Shown in pieces: positions 18,449-27,553 of a DNA stretch of 64,000 bases. Below the pieces are notes generated by a model. The model was not told the origin of the DNA. It worked only from the letters and a program-made list of their open reading frames with translations, and ran no database searches. The position numbers were made by a program, and so were the translations under genes. Source of the stretch: an uncultured Psychroserpens sp. (GTDB lineage: Bacteria; Bacteroidota; Bacteroidia; Flavobacteriales; Flavobacteriaceae); NCBI GenBank assembly GCA_947488655.1, contig CANKZZ010000004.1, positions 124,001 to 188,000 on the forward strand, given 5' to 3'. How positions within the stretch are numbered: the first letter of the stretch is position 1; every line of letters starts with the position of its first letter.

Positions 18449-20017
18449 ATGAAAATATATAAATTATTAACGCTACTGTTTTTCTGTTTCGCTATAAGCG
18501 TTTCGGCACAACAAAAGTTGACTAAAGTCTCAAAGAAAGTTGATGTTACAAAAGATGTAGAAATCGATTTAAACACAAGTTATGTGCAATTAGAAATTGA
18601 TACTTGGAATAAAAACACCATAGAAGTTGAAGCTTATATTGAAGGCGAAAAATTATCTAAAGAAGATTTGGAAGCTGCTTTAAAATCATGGAATTTAAAA
18701 GTAGAAGGCTCAGGAAGTCGTGTAAAAATCACCTCAGATGGCTCACATGGTTCATGGAGTTTCTCTGGTGATATAGAAGGATTGGAGTCATTAGAAGCGC
18801 TAGAAGCTTTAGAGCTTTTGGGCGATTTAGATTTGGGTGATATTCCCGAAATGCCTGAAATGCCAGAGTTACCTGAGTTGCCAGAAATTGCACGATTACA
18901 AGTACCAGAAGCTCCAGAAATGCCAGAGCTGCCAGAGTTACCTAATGGTATTACCAATGTGAGTTTTGATACAGAGGCTTATAAAAAAGATAAAGAAGCG
19001 TATTTAGAAAAATGGAGTAAAGATTTTCCAAAAAATGTTAGAGAATCCATGAAAAATTGGGGAAGACAAATGGCTAAGGTTGATTTTACGTCGTATGAAA
19101 AACGAATGGAAGATTGGGGAGAAAAATTTGGAAAACAATTTGGTGATGAATACGGTAAAAAAATGGAAGCTTGGGGAGAAGAATTTGGTAAACGTTTTGA
19201 CGGTGAGTGGTCAAAAAAGATGGAAGCTTGGGGAGAACGTTATGGGAAACAAATGGAGGCACGAGCAAAAGCAATGGAGAAAAGACATGAAGCTCAAGAG
19301 AAAATGATCGTGAGACACCAACAACAAATGGAAAAGTCTCTTGAGAAAAGGCATGAAGCTCATGAGAAAAGACAAGAAGCTCTAGAGAAACGTCGTGCGC
19401 ATATATCAAATCGTTTTGATTCTCATGGTAATGATGTAAAGCGTACTATTAAAATAAAAATGCCTAAAGATGCTAAGTTAAATATGAATGTAAGACATGG
19501 TGAGTTAAAACTTTCGTCGGTAATTAATAATTTAAAGGCCAATATATCTCACGCTGTGTTGGTAGCAAATCACATTAATGGAAGTGATACTTCCATTAGT
19601 GTGTCTTATTCTCCTGTTCAAATTTCTACGTGGAGTGATGGAGAACTTAATTTAAAATACGTTGAAGATGCGCAACTTAATACTGTTACTAGTTTGAGAT
19701 TAAATAGTAACTCGTCAAATATGTATATAGATAATCTAACCGGAACTGCCATCATAGATGGTAGTTTTGGAGACTTATCAATTTCTAATATAAATGATAG
19801 TTTTACTAATCTTAATATTATATTAGAAAACAGTGAGGCAGTAATTAAATTACCAAACAATACAGTAGATTATAGTATGTATTTTAAAGGCAATAGATCG
19901 CGATTAAATAATGAAATAACCACACAACAATCTATTAATAATTATCCTAATTCTAAAAAGTCTGGTAAAACCATAGTTATCAATGCTAAATTTAGCGAAG
20001 TAGCTTTAAAGGAGTAA
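18449..20017 (+). CDS. Secreted repeat-rich protein with DUF4097-like beta domain
   Basis: A 522 aa protein with a signal peptide ending at SVSAQ (residue 20-21). A small beta domain (about 22-100) comes first. Then come an acidic Leu/Glu stretch and a Pro-Glu-Leu/Met repeat zone (133-165). Residues 218-274 hold three 19-residue Lys/Glu/Trp repeats, followed by a long charged helix (about 274-315) rich in EKRHEA-type units. From about 325 onward comes a repetitive beta region like DUF4097 putative adhesin domains (MNVRHGELKLSS). It is the third gene of the sigma/anti-sigma unit and is likely a target or sensor of that system. The function is unknown. Confidence 0.8.
   Translation: MKIYKLLTLLFFCFAISVSAQQKLTKVSKKVDVTKDVEIDLNTSYVQLEIDTWNKNTIEVEAYIEGEKLSKEDLEAALKSWNLKVEGSGSRVKITSDGSHGSWSFSGDIEGLESLEALEALELLGDLDLGDIPEMPEMPELPELPEIARLQVPEAPEMPELPELPNGITNVSFDTEAYKKDKEAYLEKWSKDFPKNVRESMKNWGRQMAKVDFTSYEKRMEDWGEKFGKQFGDEYGKKMEAWGEEFGKRFDGEWSKKMEAWGERYGKQMEARAKAMEKRHEAQEKMIVRHQQQMEKSLEKRHEAHEKRQEALEKRRAHISNRFDSHGNDVKRTIKIKMPKDAKLNMNVRHGELKLSSVINNLKANISHAVLVANHINGSDTSISVSYSPVQISTWSDGELNLKYVEDAQLNTVTSLRLNSNSSNMYIDNLTGTAIIDGSFGDLSISNINDSFTNLNIILENSEAVIKLPNNTVDYSMYFKGNRSRLNNEITTQQSINNYPNSKKSGKTIVINAKFSEVALKE
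18845..18943 (+). repeat. Pro-Glu-Leu/Met tandem repeat in the ECF-linked surface protein
   Basis: In-gene low-complexity repeat coding for PEMPEMPELPELPE-type triplets, interrupted by a short IARLQV segment and then repeated. It would give a stiff, acidic extended linker (residues 133-165). Confidence 0.8.
19100..19270 (+). repeat. Three 57 bp tandem repeats (19 residues each)
   Basis: Units at 19100-19156, 19157-19213 and 19214-19270 encode K(R/K)ME(D/A)WGE(K/E/R)(F/Y)GKxx followed by a variable end. Units two and three share most of their DNA, indicating recent duplication. Confidence 0.8.
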
Positions 20018-20195
20018 TTTTATTATTTAACGCGCTTTTTTTTAATCACTTTAAAAAATTTTAATATTTTTTATCACTTGATTTTTAAGGTGTTACCATA
20101 TTTTTAGAAAAAAAATAAAAACATTTAATGTATGGCTGTAACAATTAATTAAAACATATATCTTTATAGAAAACAACTACAATTTATCAAACAAA

Positions 20196-21701
20196 ATGAG
20201 GTTATTTAATCAACTATTAGCAGTGTGTCTTTTTTCGGCATGCTTTTTTTCTTGTAAAAATGAATCTAAAAACAATGTGTCTCAAGACACAATTAACACC
20301 TATTCTAATTATGTAAATACCATGAAATCTCAAGGTATTGCGACAGGTAATATTCTTGTTTACGAGAATGGTAACGTAGTTTTTAAAAGTAGTAATGGCT
20401 TACGTTCTATTAACCCAATAGATTCTTTAGATATAGACTCTCAATTTCGATTAGCATCAGTAAGTAAACAGTTTACAGGCATGGCGATTATGAAATTAAA
20501 AGAAGCAGGTAAATTGGAGTATGATCAAAAAGTAAATACAATTTTAACCGATTTCCCGTATGATAATATTACGGTACGTCAATTATTATATCATATTTCT
20601 GGGCTAACAGATTATGAACGTGTGATTGCAAATCATTTTGTAAAAGAAGATTCTACCAAACAATATATTTTGGGTAATGATGAAATTTTAGAAGTATTTT
20701 ATCGTGTTAATCCTGAGTTAGATTTTAATCCAGGAGAAAAATGGGACTATAGCAATACAGGCTATTTGGTGCTCGCAACAATTGTAGAAAAAGTATCTGG
20801 TCAACATTTTAGAGACTTTCTAAAAGAACACATAACAGACCCAATTGGGATGAAAAATACAACCTTGTACAAATATAAATTAGGTGCAGATGCAAATATG
20901 CCAAATCGCGTTTTTGGATATAATTTGGCACTCAATCAACAAGATTTGGTGGCAAATGATTATGATATTGTTAATGATGTAAGAGGTGATGGTGGTATTT
21001 TTTCTACAGTAGAAGACCTTTATAAATGGAATATGGCTTTAGCCAATCATACCATTATACCAAAAGCGTATTTAGATGAAGCTTGGGAGTCTGGGCAAAC
21101 CAATGATGGCGAATATGTAGGTTACGGTTTTGGGTGGTTTTTAGAGTACAATCCTGGAGAGCCAAGAGTAATCAACCATTCTGGTGGTTGGGTTGGTTTT
21201 AGTACTTTTTTACATAATGAGGTCGATGCAAAAAGTGGCTTTGTTATTTTAACTAACGATTCTGGATTAAATTTTGGCTCTATTTATAATAATGTAAGAC
21301 GTATAAGAGCAGGAGAAGATTTTGAAATGCCAAAGAAAAGCGTCTACAAAGCTATGGCGAAACAACTGTATAAAACCAATGTAGATGATGCCATTTCAAT
21401 GTATCATGATGTAAAAACAGATACGATTAATTATCGTGTTAGCGAAAGCGATATAAATCAATTAGGTTACTTATTACTTAATGAAAACAGGGTAGATGCA
21501 GCCACTAAAGTTTTTAAATTAAATATGAGTGAGTATCCGCAATCTGCAAATGTTTATGACAGTTATGGAGACGCATTATTAATGCAAGGCGACTCATTAC
21601 AAGCCTTAGCTAATTTTAAAAAATGTTTTAAAATGGATGACAGTTTAATCTATGCAAATGAAAAGGCAGAAGCTTTAGAAAATGAATTGTCAAAATCATA
21701 A
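20196..21701 (+). CDS. Serine hydrolase (class C beta-lactamase fold) lipoprotein
   Basis: A 501 aa protein with a lipoprotein-type signal (FFSC, Cys20). The beta-lactamase/transpeptidase-like fold has the SxxK motif at S88-K91 (ASVSK), the YxN motif at Y185 (DYSNTGY) and an HSG triad at 328-330 (NHSGGWVGF). The last ~100 residues look like TPR helices (NVYDSYGDALLMQGD). Such proteins act on peptidoglycan peptides, D-amino acid peptides or esters; true beta-lactam resistance is unlikely. It is probably anchored in the outer membrane facing the periplasm. It is transcribed alone or together with the M23 peptidase gene 50 bp downstream. Confidence 0.9.
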   Translation: MRLFNQLLAVCLFSACFFSCKNESKNNVSQDTINTYSNYVNTMKSQGIATGNILVYENGNVVFKSSNGLRSINPIDSLDIDSQFRLASVSKQFTGMAIMKLKEAGKLEYDQKVNTILTDFPYDNITVRQLLYHISGLTDYERVIANHFVKEDSTKQYILGNDEILEVFYRVNPELDFNPGEKWDYSNTGYLVLATIVEKVSGQHFRDFLKEHITDPIGMKNTTLYKYKLGADANMPNRVFGYNLALNQQDLVANDYDIVNDVRGDGGIFSTVEDLYKWNMALANHTIIPKAYLDEAWESGQTNDGEYVGYGFGWFLEYNPGEPRVINHSGGWVGFSTFLHNEVDAKSGFVILTNDSGLNFGSIYNNVRRIRAGEDFEMPKKSVYKAMAKQLYKTNVDDAISMYHDVKTDTINYRVSESDINQLGYLLLNENRVDAATKVFKLNMSEYPQSANVYDSYGDALLMQGDSLQALANFKKCFKMDDSLIYANEKAEALENELSKS

Positions 21702-21751
21702 ATGCATAATTTTAGGTTTTAATTTTTAGTTTTTAAGCCTAACTTAGCGTT

Positions 21752-22435
21752 ATGAATAAAACGCTAGAAAACTTGTTGTTGTCATTACCCAAAACATGGG
21801 TTTTAGAACCATCTTTTACACACAACGATTACGTTGCTTTAGACCTATCAAAATCTAATCAAGACCTTACAGATATTAACGTGTCTTCTTCGGAAACTTT
21901 AGAACATTACATCAATAACCATAAAAAGAAACATGGTGCTAAAGTAGCCTTTGGTGGATATCTCGAAACCCGAAACATATACCAAAGAAGCACTTATTTT
22001 AAAGACACAAATCCCGAAACTGAACGTAACATTCATTTAGGTCTCGATCTTTGGCTCGCTGCCAAAACTCCGATTTATACACCCTTGGATGCAGAGGTTC
22101 ATAGTTTTAAAAATAACACCAATTTTGGAGATTACGGACCAACAATTATTCTAAAACACACTATTGAAGGTGTTGATTTTTACACACTCTACGGTCACTT
22201 AAGTTTAGAATCTCTACAAGATTTAAGTAAGGGGCAAACCTTTAAAAAAGGAGCGCAAATTGCAACTTTGGGAGATGCTAGTGTAAATGGCGATTATGCA
22301 CCACATTTACATTTTCAAATTATTGTTGATATACAAGATTTTGTTGGCGATTATCCAGGTGTGTGCTCAAAAAAGGATTTGGAGTTTTATAAAACTAATT
22401 GTTTAGATCCTGAGTTGATGTTGCGATTAGAGTAA
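21752..22435 (+). CDS. M23 family metallopeptidase
   Basis: A 227 aa LytM-type zinc endopeptidase. The metal ligands are visible as H95 and D99 (HLGLDLW), H149 (LYGHLS), and H185/H187 (HLHFQ). There is no clear signal peptide: the N-terminus (NKTLENLLLSLP) is amphipathic rather than a secretion signal. It may therefore be cytoplasmic, exported by another route, or a family member acting on something other than peptidoglycan. It follows the serine hydrolase gene on the same strand. Confidence 0.88.
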   Translation: MNKTLENLLLSLPKTWVLEPSFTHNDYVALDLSKSNQDLTDINVSSSETLEHYINNHKKKHGAKVAFGGYLETRNIYQRSTYFKDTNPETERNIHLGLDLWLAAKTPIYTPLDAEVHSFKNNTNFGDYGPTIILKHTIEGVDFYTLYGHLSLESLQDLSKGQTFKKGAQIATLGDASVNGDYAPHLHFQIIVDIQDFVGDYPGVCSKKDLEFYKTNCLDPELMLRLE

Positions 22436-22570
22436 AATGCAATAATTAGGTTCTCCTCCTCTTGTGAGAAAAGTGAATTTCCTCCCAATAAAAGGATTAT
22501 AATAGAGGAATTTATCGTAAAAGTCTATCAAAATAGCGCTTTTTAGATTCCTGCCTATGCAGCAATTTAT

Positions 22571-22975
22571 TTAAACCCTCAACTGTCGTTTAGCCAAACT
22601 CTTACCAAGTAATAAACCAGCAATAGCCAGCAATATATCGCTAATACTAAACCATAATTCTTTTGGTAACATAGCGATATTAAAAATAGTTGCTGCCAAC
22701 ATTAAACCACCAACAATATAAGCTGGTACCATACTGGTTTTAGAAATTAAACCAGCAACAAACATACCTACTACAATACCCATAAAATGACCAATAACTA
22801 CCATAACTTTTGCACCAGTTGGGATTTGGTCCATGTTATTTTTTATCCACTCCATATCCATTGGGTTGGCACCTTCTGGTAATGGAAAAAGATTATGGCC
22901 TATTAAAGATTCAAATACGTAAACAGTTAATGAAGCTGCAATAAAACCGACAATGGTTGCTAAAACATTTTTCAT
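22571..22975 (-). CDS. Small four-helix membrane protein (134 aa)
   Basis: A hydrophobic protein with four predicted helices (about residues 3-24, 55-78, 86-105 and 113-128) and Gly-rich packing motifs such as GHFMGIVVGMFVAG. I recognise no functionally defined family. It is convergent with the M23 gene; the 135 bp between them hold nothing obvious. Gene-like composition and a continuous hydrophobic pattern support that it is real. Confidence 0.7.
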   Translation of the reverse strand: MKNVLATIVGFIAASLTVYVFESLIGHNLFPLPEGANPMDMEWIKNNMDQIPTGAKVMVVIGHFMGIVVGMFVAGLISKTSMVPAYIVGGLMLAATIFNIAMLPKELWFSISDILLAIAGLLLGKSLAKRQLRV

Positions 22976-23063
22976 GAGCGTGTGGAATTAGTTAGTTGGA
23001 ATGAAGGTAATGAAAAATATTGAAAATTGAATTATGAATGGATTTGAGGGCTTCGTCTAACGG

Positions 23064-23189
23064 TTTTGTGTATGGTTAGTTGCGTGGTTAAGCGAGTAAG
23101 TTAGCAAATAAATCACAGATAGAACATTCCGCAGGAATGTTCGTAAGTAAGCTAAAACAAGCAGTTAATTAAACATGTTGTTGTGTGTT
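23064..23189. other. Structured noncoding block downstream of the orphan P-loop gene
   Basis: Between the left inverted repeat and the gene's stop codon lies about 125 bp without an ORF. At its centre is a perfect 9 bp stem (GAACATTCC at 23122-23130, loop GCA, GGAATGTTC at 23134-23142), with TTAGC (23101-23105) and GCTAA (23151-23155) as an outer pair. In the gene's orientation this could be a 3' RNA structure or a recombination substrate. Confidence 0.45.
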
Positions 23190-23196
23190 CATTTTT

Positions 23197-23709
23197 TTAT
23201 TCCGAAATATCTATTATTTCCAAATTTTGCTCGACAATTTGTTTTTCAGTTCTTCTTTCATTTTCTCTGACATCAATAACCTTAGAAAGCTTTTCAGTTA
23301 GTCCATTTTCACTTTCTTGAGAAATAATCAAATGGATTTTCTTTTCGCCTTTTTTTCTGTTTTCAATCTCGTTTAAATAGATTCTTAACAATTCTATTCG
23401 CCAGCTTTCTTCCATCTGCTCAAATTCTTCCATAATGATGAGCGAATTACTTTCAGAAACCCAGTCCCAATGAAAATCCAAAATTTGATTTAAATTATAA
23501 CTTTTGGCTTTGTACCAAGGTTCATAAAGCTTTTCTTTTTTTATAAAATCACAATACTCATCAAATAGTTTCATATTTGAAGGAAATCGAAACCCTTCAA
23601 AATTCAAACCTACAATTAAGTCATTAATAAAATTCTGCCTTTCGATTTTAGATTTTCCAATAATCAAAAGGTGTTTTTTATTCAATATGTTTTTAGTTTT
23701 CTCAATCAT
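23197..23709 (-). CDS. Orphan P-loop/AAA-like protein in the inverted-repeat unit
   Basis: A 170 aa soluble protein I do not recognise. The N-terminal LLIIGKSKIERQNF looks like a reduced Walker A loop. SLIIMEEFEQM (about residues 89-99) resembles a Walker B strand with acidic residues, and HLIISQE resembles a sensor strand. The order matches the core of a small AAA/STAND ATPase, but the GxxGxGKS form is missing, so nucleotide binding is doubtful. The C-terminus is short and charged. It is the only gene inside the 12 bp inverted-repeat unit, typical of an accessory gene carried between housekeeping genes. Confidence 0.65.
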   Translation of the reverse strand: MIEKTKNILNKKHLLIIGKSKIERQNFINDLIVGLNFEGFRFPSNMKLFDEYCDFIKKEKLYEPWYKAKSYNLNQILDFHWDWVSESNSLIIMEEFEQMEESWRIELLRIYLNEIENRKKGEKKIHLIISQESENGLTEKLSKVIDVRENERRTEKQIVEQNLEIIDISE

Positions 23710-23832
23710 TCTTCAAATGACACACTACTTTTATAATATAAGTCCGTTCTAATGACTTATATCAGTCGTTAGACGAAGTTACTCGTTTTTTATTGTATTG
23801 TCATTACGTAGTTCTACGTATATTTCAAACAA

Positions 23833-23862
23833 AAAAATCCCAAACGTAAGTTCGGGATTTTT
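23833..23862 (-). terminator. Bidirectional terminator between secA and the orphan gene
   Basis: AAAAATCCC pairs with GGGATTTTT, with partial pairing inside the loop. Both flanks are homopolymeric, so it can stop secA transcription (minus) and read-through from the other side. Confidence 0.7.
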
Positions 23863-23916
23863 AAATGTCGTTTCATTTACGACAAATTATATGTATATGA
23901 GATTTGTAGCTACGCT

Positions 23917-23969
23917 GTAAATGACAGTCTGAAATTTTATAGCTAAATAAGCTATCGAACGTCATTTAC
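23917..23969. repeat. Nested inverted repeat just past secA
   Basis: GTAAATGAC (23917-23925) pairs with GTCATTTAC (23961-23969). Inside it, ATAGCT (23939-23944) pairs with AGCTAT (23950-23955). It begins 8 bp beyond the secA stop codon and would form a two-level stem in the secA message 3' end; there is no T run. Confidence 0.5.
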
Positions 23970-23976
23970 CTACCAA

Positions 23977-26900
23977 CTACTCCTCAATTAAAACCCATTC
24001 GCCTTTGGCAATTAAAGGTTCTGCTTGTTTGTATTTTACGGTTTTATTCTCACCACTCATAACATGTTTAATCGTAACACGATCATTACGACCAATTTTT
24101 GGTTTATCACGTACAACCGTTTCTACAACTTCTTGTTGTTGACGAGACGCTCCAGATCCTACAGCTCTACTTTGCGCAGCACGTTCATCCATATTAGGAA
24201 TCTCTTCTTTTTGCGTTTGTAGTTTTTCTTGTTTGCGCTCTTTTGCTTCTTGTATTGTATTTTGAGTTTCTTGAGGCAATTCTCCTTTAAATAAAAATGA
24301 AATTACATCTTTATTAACCTGGTCAATCATTTCTTTAAATAACTCAAAAGCTTCAAACTTATAAATTAATAAAGGATCTTTTTGCTCGTGTACCGCTAAT
24401 TGCACAGATTGCTTAAGCTCATCCATTTTACGCAAATGCGTTTTCCAAGCATCATCAACAATGGCTAACGTAATATTTTTTTCAAAATCGTTAATTAACT
24501 GTGTACCCTTAGTTTCGTAAGCTTTTTCCAGATCTGTAACAACTTGTAAGTTTTTAACACCATCTGTAAAAGGTACAACTATACGTTTGTATTTGTCTCT
24601 CTGATTCATGTACACATTCTCAATCACTGGGAAGGCTAATTCTGCATTACGAGCCATTTTGGTTCTGTAATGCTCAAAGGCAGCTTTATATACTTTACCA
24701 GCAACATCTTGCACGTTAAGCTTTCCAAATTCTGCTTCAGAAATTGGAGAACTCATAGAGAAATATCTAATTAATTCAAATTCAAAATTCTTAAAATCTT
24801 CGGCAGCTTTATTAGACTCTGCGATACCTTCAGCAGTGTCATAAATCATGTTAGCCAAATCTACTCTAAGACGATCGCCTTCTAATGCATGACGACGACG
24901 TTTATAAACAACCTCACGTTGAGCATTCATAACATCATCATACTCTAATAAACGCTTACGAACTCCAAATTGGTTTTCTTCAACCTTTTTCTGTGCACGC
25001 TCAATAGATTTTGAAATCATAGAGTGTTGAATGACTTCACCTTCTTGTAATCCCATTTTATCCATCATTTTGGCAATACGCTCACTACCAAAAAGACGCA
25101 TTAAATTATCTTCTAGAGACACATAAAACTGTGAGCTACCAACATCTCCTTGACGACCAGCACGACCTCTTAACTGTCTATCGACACGTCTAGAGTCATG
25201 ACGCTCTGTACCAATAATAGCTAAACCGCCTGCAGCTTTTACTTCTTCAGAAAGTTTAATATCTGTACCACGTCCTGCCATATTGGTGGCAATCGTAACT
25301 TGTCCAGATCGTCCTGCTTCATCAACAATCTCAGCCTCTCTTTTATGTTGCTTCGCGTTTAATACGTTGTGTGGTACTTTACGTTGCGCTAAAATTTTAC
25401 CTAATAACTCAGATATATCTACAGAGGTAGTACCAATTAATACTGGACGTCCTGCTTGAGATAATTTTGTTACTTCATCTACAACTGCATTGTATTTTTC
25501 TCGCTTAGTTTTATAAACTAAATCTTGTCTATCATCTCTGGCAATTGGTCTGTTTGTAGGAATTTCTACAACATCTAATTTATAGATTTCCCAAAATTCT
25601 CCAGCCTCTGTTACCGCAGTACCTGTCATACCAGACAGTTTACGGTACATTCTAAAATAGTTTTGTAAGGTTACAGTAGCAAAGGTTTGTGTAGCGTCTT
25701 CAATTTTTACATTCTCTTTAGCTTCAATCGCTTGGTGAAGTCCGTCACTATAACGACGACCATCCATAATACGACCTGTTTGCTCATCTACAATCATTAC
25801 TTTATTATCCATCACAACGTATTGTGTGTCTTTTTCAAATAATGCGTAAGCTTTTAATAATTGGTTGAGTGTGTGGATACGCTCAGATTTAATACCGAAG
25901 TCTCTAAATAATTCTTCTTTAGCTTCAGCCTCTTCTTCTTTAGTTAAGCCTTTAGCCTCAATCTTTGAGATTTCCATACCAATTTCTGGCATGACGAAGA
26001 AATCTGGGTTATCTTTTCCGGAGATATATTCAACACCCTTATCTGTTAATTCAACTTGATTATTTTTTTCTTCAATAACGTAGTAGAGCTCTGCATCAAC
26101 TTTTGGCATCTCTCTGTTATTGTCTTGCATGTAAAAATTCTCGGTCTTTTGTAATAAGGTTTTTATACCATCTTCAGACAAAAATTTAATTAATGCTTTA
26201 TTTTTTGGGATTCCTCTATAGGCTCTTAATAATAAGAAACCACCTTCTTTAGTGTCACCTTCGGCAATAAGCTTTTTTGCTTCTGCTAAAACACCTACTA
26301 ATTCTTTTCTTTGAATATTAGCAAGATCTTCAACCTTTGGTTTTAACTCTGTAAACTCATGACGATCGCCTTGAGGTATTGGTCCAGATATAATTAAAGG
26401 TGTTCTGGCATCATCTACAAGTACAGAATCTACCTCATCTACTATAGCAAAATGGTGAGGACGTTGTACCAAATCATCTGGCGAATGTGCCATATTATCT
26501 CTTAGGTAATCAAAACCAAATTCGTTATTTGTACCATAAGTAATATCTGCTTTATAAGCTTTACGTCGCGCTTCAGAGTTTGGTTGATGGTAATCTATAC
26601 AATCAATACTCATACCATGAAACTGAAAAATTGGCGCCATCCAGGCACTATCTCGTTTTGCTAAATAATCGTTTACCGTTACTAAGTGTACACCTTTACC
26701 AGCTAATGCATTTAAATAAACAGGAAGTGTTGCCACTAAGGTTTTACCTTCTCCTGTTTGCATCTCTGCAATTTTACCTTGATGCATAGCAGCACCACCA
26801 ATTAACTGTACATCATAATGTATCATGTCCCAAGTAATTGGTTTACCTGCAGCATCCCAAGAATTAGACCAGATAGCTTGGTCACCATCTAGAGTTACAT

Positions 26901-27336
26901 AATCATTTTCTCCTGAGATTAAACGGTCAAACTCGTTTGCTGTTACAGGGATTTGTGTATTATGAACAAAACGTTTTGCTGTTTCTTTTACAACTGCAAA
27001 AGCTTCGGCCATGATGTCTGTTAAAACATCCTCAGTAACAGAGTAGATATCATCTTTAATTTTATCTATTTCTACATAAATATCTTCTCTGGCATCAATA
27101 TCTTCTGTTGCCTCAGCATCCTTTGTTAATTTGTCTATGTTGTCTTGAAGCGGTTTGCGAGCTTGTGCAATCTTTGCCTTAAACTCTGCAGTTTTTTCTC
27201 TTAACTCATCATGAGATAATTTTTCTAAGGCACTTTCAAATGCTTTTACTTGATCTACGATAGGAGAGAGTGCCTTAACATCTTGTTTAGACTTGTCTCC
27301 TACAAATACTTTTAATACTGAATTTAAAAAACTCAT
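23977..27336 (-). CDS. secA: Preprotein translocase ATPase SecA
   Basis: The motor of the Sec pathway, driving unfolded preproteins through SecYEG. At 1119 aa it is about 220 residues longer than the E. coli protein, as is usual in Bacteroidota. Extra helical material lies near residues 60-100 and in the nucleotide-binding/peptide-binding region. The Walker A GEGKT is at 195-199, the Walker B DEVD at 300-303, and the helicase-type motif TNMAGRGTD and RQLRGRAGRQGD are both present. The C-terminus ends in a Bacteroidota-specific tail (VSG-like NKTVKYKQAEPLI) instead of the Cys/His zinc finger. It appears monocistronic. Confidence 0.97.
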   Translation of the reverse strand: MSFLNSVLKVFVGDKSKQDVKALSPIVDQVKAFESALEKLSHDELREKTAEFKAKIAQARKPLQDNIDKLTKDAEATEDIDAREDIYVEIDKIKDDIYSVTEDVLTDIMAEAFAVVKETAKRFVHNTQIPVTANEFDRLISGENDYVTLDGDQAIWSNSWDAAGKPITWDMIHYDVQLIGGAAMHQGKIAEMQTGEGKTLVATLPVYLNALAGKGVHLVTVNDYLAKRDSAWMAPIFQFHGMSIDCIDYHQPNSEARRKAYKADITYGTNNEFGFDYLRDNMAHSPDDLVQRPHHFAIVDEVDSVLVDDARTPLIISGPIPQGDRHEFTELKPKVEDLANIQRKELVGVLAEAKKLIAEGDTKEGGFLLLRAYRGIPKNKALIKFLSEDGIKTLLQKTENFYMQDNNREMPKVDAELYYVIEEKNNQVELTDKGVEYISGKDNPDFFVMPEIGMEISKIEAKGLTKEEEAEAKEELFRDFGIKSERIHTLNQLLKAYALFEKDTQYVVMDNKVMIVDEQTGRIMDGRRYSDGLHQAIEAKENVKIEDATQTFATVTLQNYFRMYRKLSGMTGTAVTEAGEFWEIYKLDVVEIPTNRPIARDDRQDLVYKTKREKYNAVVDEVTKLSQAGRPVLIGTTSVDISELLGKILAQRKVPHNVLNAKQHKREAEIVDEAGRSGQVTIATNMAGRGTDIKLSEEVKAAGGLAIIGTERHDSRRVDRQLRGRAGRQGDVGSSQFYVSLEDNLMRLFGSERIAKMMDKMGLQEGEVIQHSMISKSIERAQKKVEENQFGVRKRLLEYDDVMNAQREVVYKRRRHALEGDRLRVDLANMIYDTAEGIAESNKAAEDFKNFEFELIRYFSMSSPISEAEFGKLNVQDVAGKVYKAAFEHYRTKMARNAELAFPVIENVYMNQRDKYKRIVVPFTDGVKNLQVVTDLEKAYETKGTQLINDFEKNITLAIVDDAWKTHLRKMDELKQSVQLAVHEQKDPLLIYKFEAFELFKEMIDQVNKDVISFLFKGELPQETQNTIQEAKERKQEKLQTQKEEIPNMDERAAQSRAVGSGASRQQQEVVETVVRDKPKIGRNDRVTIKHVMSGENKTVKYKQAEPLIAKGEWVLIEE

Positions 27337-27553
27337 TGGTGTTTATTTATTTTAATGAAATCATCTAAATAGACTTTTAATTTGTCATTCCTAATTTATT
27401 TTAGACTCTCATGATTTTAGTAAACCATGTATTTGAGAATCTTAGCCAAAATTAGATTGACACAAATTATGTGTTTTATAGACAATCTCGCATCTTCAAA
27501 ATTGTTAGATTTCAAAGATATGATTTGTGTTAGTTTTTTTGAAAGATTAGAGC

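Larger units (their letters stand above)
23051..23778. mobile_element. Candidate single-gene unit bounded by 12 bp inverted repeats
   Basis: CTTCGTCTAACG at 23051-23062 and its exact reverse complement at 23767-23778 bracket one minus-strand gene, a structured ~130 bp noncoding block and nothing else. No transposase or target-site duplication is visible. By base composition a perfect 12 bp inverted pair this close together is unlikely by chance. The right arm matches the integron-type core GTTRRRY, but the two arms are inverted rather than direct, so a classic gene cassette does not fit. Confidence 0.45.

Noticed and set aside
19080-19307. 75-codon frame inside the repeat-rich surface protein gene.
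   Set aside because: It is a shifted reading of the 57 bp tandem repeats, which keep several frames open by repetition.
20196-21701. Beta-lactamase conferring antibiotic resistance.
   Set aside because: The SxxK/YxN/HSG motifs are shared by many peptidases and esterases; the lipoprotein anchor and TPR tail are unlike class C resistance enzymes.
23051-23778. Classic integron gene cassette with attC site.
   Set aside because: GTTAGAC fits the core GTTRRRY, but the two ends are inverted rather than direct, no matching RYYYAAC partner flanks the hairpin block, and no integrase is present.
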